A DNA stretch of 7,908 bases, taken from assembly GCA_031178305.1 (NCBI GenBank), contig JAPSJG010000162.1, positions 1 to 7,908 of the forward strand, given 5' to 3'. Position 1 is the first letter of the stretch; the number at the start of each line of letters is the position of its first letter. The position numbers and the translations under genes were made by a program. The DNA is from Sinorhizobium sp. (lineage in GTDB: Bacteria; Pseudomonadota; Alphaproteobacteria; Rhizobiales; Rhizobiaceae). Of the stretch, positions 6,098 through 7,908 are shown piece by piece. The notes beneath the pieces were generated by a model that searched no databases, was not told the origin of the DNA, and was given only the letters and a program-made list of their open reading frames with translations.

Positions 6098-6850
6098 GTG
6101 TTAGACAGGCGCGCTTTCGTCACCGCCACCGTAATCGGTGGCCTGCTGGGTCCGCGGAGTGCATCGGCCGCTGATCCGCTCGGCGACGCCGTCGGTGCAG
6201 CGTGCGGACAAAACTTCAGCTCCAATCCCGCGGTGCTTGGTCCGGATTTCCGGCCTAGAACGATCCCGACGATCGACATGCTACGATCAGCGAGCCGGGA
6301 TGAGATCCGAAAGGCGAAGGCGATAATGGCCCGCGCGCCGAGAACGACCCCGCTGGCGGTGATGCAGTATTTTGCCGACCTAAGGGACATCAACGATAGG
6401 TGCGAAGCTTACAATGCTGGGTGGCACGGGCGCTGGAATCCGGTCATCCTGGGCTTTTTTGAGGCAACCGATACGGAGATACCCTCCCAAGACAACTCGT
6501 TCTGGTGTGCGGCGTTTCTAAATTGGTGCCTCGAACGGTGCGGCTATAGACCTGGCACTCGCTCGAGCAGCTCCGGGACCTTCCGCGGACTGACGGGAGC
6601 GACGAACAATCCGCGGCGGGGGGACATCGCCGTCTTCCAGGACGGCGCCTCGCGGTGCACAGGCCACGTGGGACTATTTGTCGGCAGGAGAAACGGGCGA
6701 GTTCTAGTCATCGGCGGCAACCAGAAGCAGGGCCAGCACTATTCGGTCAACATCAAGGAGCTTCCGGTCCCGGGTACGAGCCTGAGGGTGCACTCCTACC
6801 TGCGGATGAGCGATCTGCGCCCTCCGTTGTCGAACGGGCGTCGGTGCTGA
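6098..6850 (+). CDS. Tat-exported CHAP-type peptidoglycan hydrolase (TIGR02594-like)
   Basis: 250 residues. GTG 6098 is chosen because GGAGAGG (6088-6094) sits properly before it; the alternative TTG at 6086 overlaps that site. The N-terminus MLDRRAFVTATVIGGLLGP with a likely ASA|A cut after residue 24 is a twin-arginine-type signal with a very short n-region. The catalytic domain covers about 130-238: WCAAFLNWCLERCGY (Cys137), RRGDIAVF, TGHVGLFVG (His190) and VIGGNQ (Asn208), the Cys-His-Asn arrangement of CHAP/NlpC-P60-like amidases and endopeptidases and close to the TIGR02594 pattern. It should cleave peptidoglycan peptides or the amide link to glycan in the periplasm. About 100 residues between signal and catalytic domain are unassigned. 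It starts 31 bases after the cyclase/STAND gene and ends 34 bases before the next gene, so all three are probably one transcript. Confidence 0.85.
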   Translation: MLDRRAFVTATVIGGLLGPRSASAADPLGDAVGAACGQNFSSNPAVLGPDFRPRTIPTIDMLRSASRDEIRKAKAIMARAPRTTPLAVMQYFADLRDINDRCEAYNAGWHGRWNPVILGFFEATDTEIPSQDNSFWCAAFLNWCLERCGYRPGTRSSSSGTFRGLTGATNNPRRGDIAVFQDGASRCTGHVGLFVGRRNGRVLVIGGNQKQGQHYSVNIKELPVPGTSLRVHSYLRMSDLRPPLSNGRRC

Positions 6851-6884
6851 TGTCGCTCATGCGTAGCTATCCAGGGGAGGGATC

Positions 6885-7265
6885 ATGACATTGCTAAAGC
6901 TTCGGTTTCGAAAAATGGCTGTCGCATTTGCATTGATAGGCGCGATCATACAGGGGTCGGATGCCTCTATGGCGGCTGACCCGATTTCTTCTGCGAATGG
7001 TCTGATCAGTGAAATATTGGAGGCGGGCGTCGTTTGCTCCGCGCGCGAAGGACAGGAACTCGGGCCGGTGTTCTACGACAAGGTTGTACGCGACTGCGTT
7101 GGCAGGGCTTCCTGTCGCGTCAGCCCGCTCGACATAGCCACCGAAATGGAGCTTGCGGACGGCATGTGCACTCGTTTTTTCGTGCAGTTCACCTGCGGAA
7201 ATGCGGAAAGCACCGAACTGCAGTCAAGGAGCTTGACTGACGTTCTGAGCCCGAGTTGCTCTTGA
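6885..7265 (+). CDS. small secreted six-cysteine protein, SUEL-lectin-like pattern
   Basis: 126 residues. ATG 6885 has a strong site (GGGGAGGG). The N-terminus (LLKLRFRKMAVAFALIGA, cut likely at SMA|AD after residue 30) is a Sec signal. The mature part has six cysteines (51, 71, 77, 95, 104, 125), enough for three disulfides, and the order ILEA...C...V..C.G..SC.V......C....V.FTCG. This spacing resembles the galactose/rhamnose-binding SUEL lectin domain (for example CVGRASCRV and FFVQFTCG). I infer a periplasmic or secreted disulfide-rich binding protein, perhaps recognising a glycan; no ligand can be named. It follows the CHAP hydrolase by 34 bases and may act as its targeting partner or regulator. 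A different small disulfide-rich fold is possible. Confidence 0.75.
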   Translation: MTLLKLRFRKMAVAFALIGAIIQGSDASMAADPISSANGLISEILEAGVVCSAREGQELGPVFYDKVVRDCVGRASCRVSPLDIATEMELADGMCTRFFVQFTCGNAESTELQSRSLTDVLSPSCS

Positions 7266-7318
7266 TCCGTTGTTGAGCCGAAACGCAGGCGGCGACCTAG
7301 CCGGGACGCGCACGGTCC

Positions 7319-7336
7319 AAAGCTCTCTTGCTTTTT
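7319..7336 (+). terminator. weak hairpin followed by short T-run
   Basis: AAAGC (7319-7323) pairs with GCTTT (7330-7334) and two more Ts follow. It lies 54 bases after the stop of the last operon gene. The stem is short and AT-rich, so termination here would be inefficient; it may support the stronger site 30 bases on. Confidence 0.25.
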
Positions 7337-7365
7337 CACGCCGGCCGGGCGTGGGAAATCGCGAT

Positions 7366-7393
7366 TCGATGTAGCCTCTCATCGATTTTTTTT
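7366..7393 (+). terminator. intrinsic terminator of the three-gene operon
   Basis: TCGATG (7366-7371) pairs with CATCGA (7380-7385) around an eight-base loop and is directly followed by eight Ts (7386-7393). It lies 101 bases after the stop at 7265 in the right orientation. The stem is only six pairs, but the T-tract is strong. Confidence 0.6.
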
Positions 7394-7770
7394 CGGACAT
7401 GACACCCACAGACGCGTCGTCGCAGAGCCAGGGCTTCTCCTACTTGTCGCATCAATAATAGAGGAAATGCTCGCGCCCGTTAGGGGGCAAAAGCAACACC
7501 AACGAAACCGCCTGTGAGTTCCAAAGAGTGCCGTTTCGGCAGTGAAGCTGGGTGAGTGAGTGAAAGATTTGCTTTGGAAGACAATGCTGTGGCGACTTCG
7601 CTCGTAAGGTTGGCTGTTGCACGCGTGAAAATAGGCTGTTTGTTGCTTTTTTAGCTTCGGCCCGATCCTTACAGGCCCAAGAACAATCGGGCTTCGAAGG
7701 CGCTCGGCTCATTCAGAAAAGCAACACTTCCCAAATGACCGTCCAGTTCCATAAGGTACGTTATGCGATA

Positions 7771-7908
7771 TGTTATTGTGCCCGTTTAGAGATGCGACAT
7801 ATGAGCCAGTTAGAGATGCGACAGTCGTCGCCGCTTGGGATGCTGGTCAAACGTCAACGTTTGGAAGGAAGACTGGCGACGTGAAGCGTGGCTGAGACCA
7901 TGAGCGTT
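7771..7908 (+). mobile_element. probable IS21-family left end, element continues past window
   Basis: From about 7771 the sequence begins with TG (TGTTATTGTGCCC) and carries the 14-base repeat TTAGAGATGCGACA twice (7786-7799 and 7810-7823), 24 bases apart. Multiple short repeats inside the ends, with TG as outermost bases, are typical of IS21-family elements, whose istA-type transposase lies just inside. An ATG at 7900 near the window edge could start that gene, but only three codons are visible. The exact boundary and the family call are inference from the end structure. Confidence 0.5.
7786..7823 (+). repeat. tandem 14-base terminal repeats
   Basis: TTAGAGATGCGACA occurs at 7786-7799 and 7810-7823 with a 24-base period and unrelated sequence between. 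The identity is perfect. The probable role is as binding sites for an IS21-type transposase. Confidence 0.75.

Larger units (their letters stand above)
7266..7770. other. gene-free stretch
   Basis: No supported gene. The 86-codon minus frame at 7452-7712 has no ribosome binding site or recognisable motif. The stretch holds a likely terminator (7366-7393), a weaker hairpin with T-run (7319-7336), a GC dyad (CACGCC/GGCGTG, 7337-7353), a 7-base dyad (GCCCGAT 7660-7666 with ATCGGGC 7686-7692), and scattered copies of AAAAGCAACAC. It separates the operon from the insertion-sequence end. Confidence 0.55.

Noticed and set aside
7337..7353. CACGCC/GGCGTG hairpin considered as terminator
   Set aside because: The T-run precedes rather than follows it on the plus strand, and on the minus strand it is followed by As.
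7452..7712. 86-codon minus-strand reading frame
   Set aside because: No ribosome site, no recognisable motif, composition unlike the other genes.
1..7908. CRISPR array, tRNA or rRNA gene
   Set aside because: No regularly spaced repeats beyond the two-copy IS-like motif, and no tRNA- or rRNA-like sequence noticed.

Overview
The window looks like the accessory genome of a GC-rich alphaproteobacterium, most likely rhizobial. This rests on base composition, codon use, the type of mobile-element genes at the left edge, and an insertion-sequence end at the right edge. No rRNA, tRNA or housekeeping gene anchors it, so the genus is not claimed.

Layout. (1) Positions 1-~880, minus strand: remains of a plasmid/integrative-element accessory region. 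It holds the C-terminal part of a conserved element-borne protein (353-823) and, downstream of it, a partial gene leaving the window at position 1 that appears frameshifted. (2) About 880-1564: a long gene-poor stretch with several strong inverted repeats. (3) 1565-2050, plus: a small lipoprotein with a Trypco2-like domain. (4) 2262-3086, minus: an astacin-like (M12A) zinc metallopeptidase lipoprotein, convergent with the small lipoprotein; a strong hairpin lies between the two stops. (5) 3199-6066, plus: a large signalling protein (class III nucleotidyl cyclase domain, STAND/NB-ARC ATPase, helical repeats), divergent from the metallopeptidase. (6) 6098-6850 and 6885-7265, plus: a Tat-exported CHAP-type peptidoglycan hydrolase and a small secreted six-cysteine protein with a SUEL-lectin-like pattern. 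The gaps are 31 and 34 bases, so these two probably form an operon with the signalling gene. (7) 7266-7770: gene-free, with a likely terminator near 7366-7393. (8) 7771-7908: a probable IS21-family left end with tandemly repeated terminal motifs.

How the genes may work together (inference): every gene between 1565 and 7265 except the large cytoplasmic signalling protein is exported or lipid-anchored. These four have strong Shine-Dalgarno sequences, while the signalling gene has a poor one. The simplest reading is a cell-envelope module: an intracellular cyclase/STAND sensor, two extracytoplasmic hydrolases (a protease and a peptidoglycan amidase/peptidase), a glycan-binding-like partner and a lipoprotein of a family known from conflict-system gene neighbourhoods. 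Whether the module remodels the cell's own envelope, attacks competitors or responds to phage cannot be told from sequence alone.
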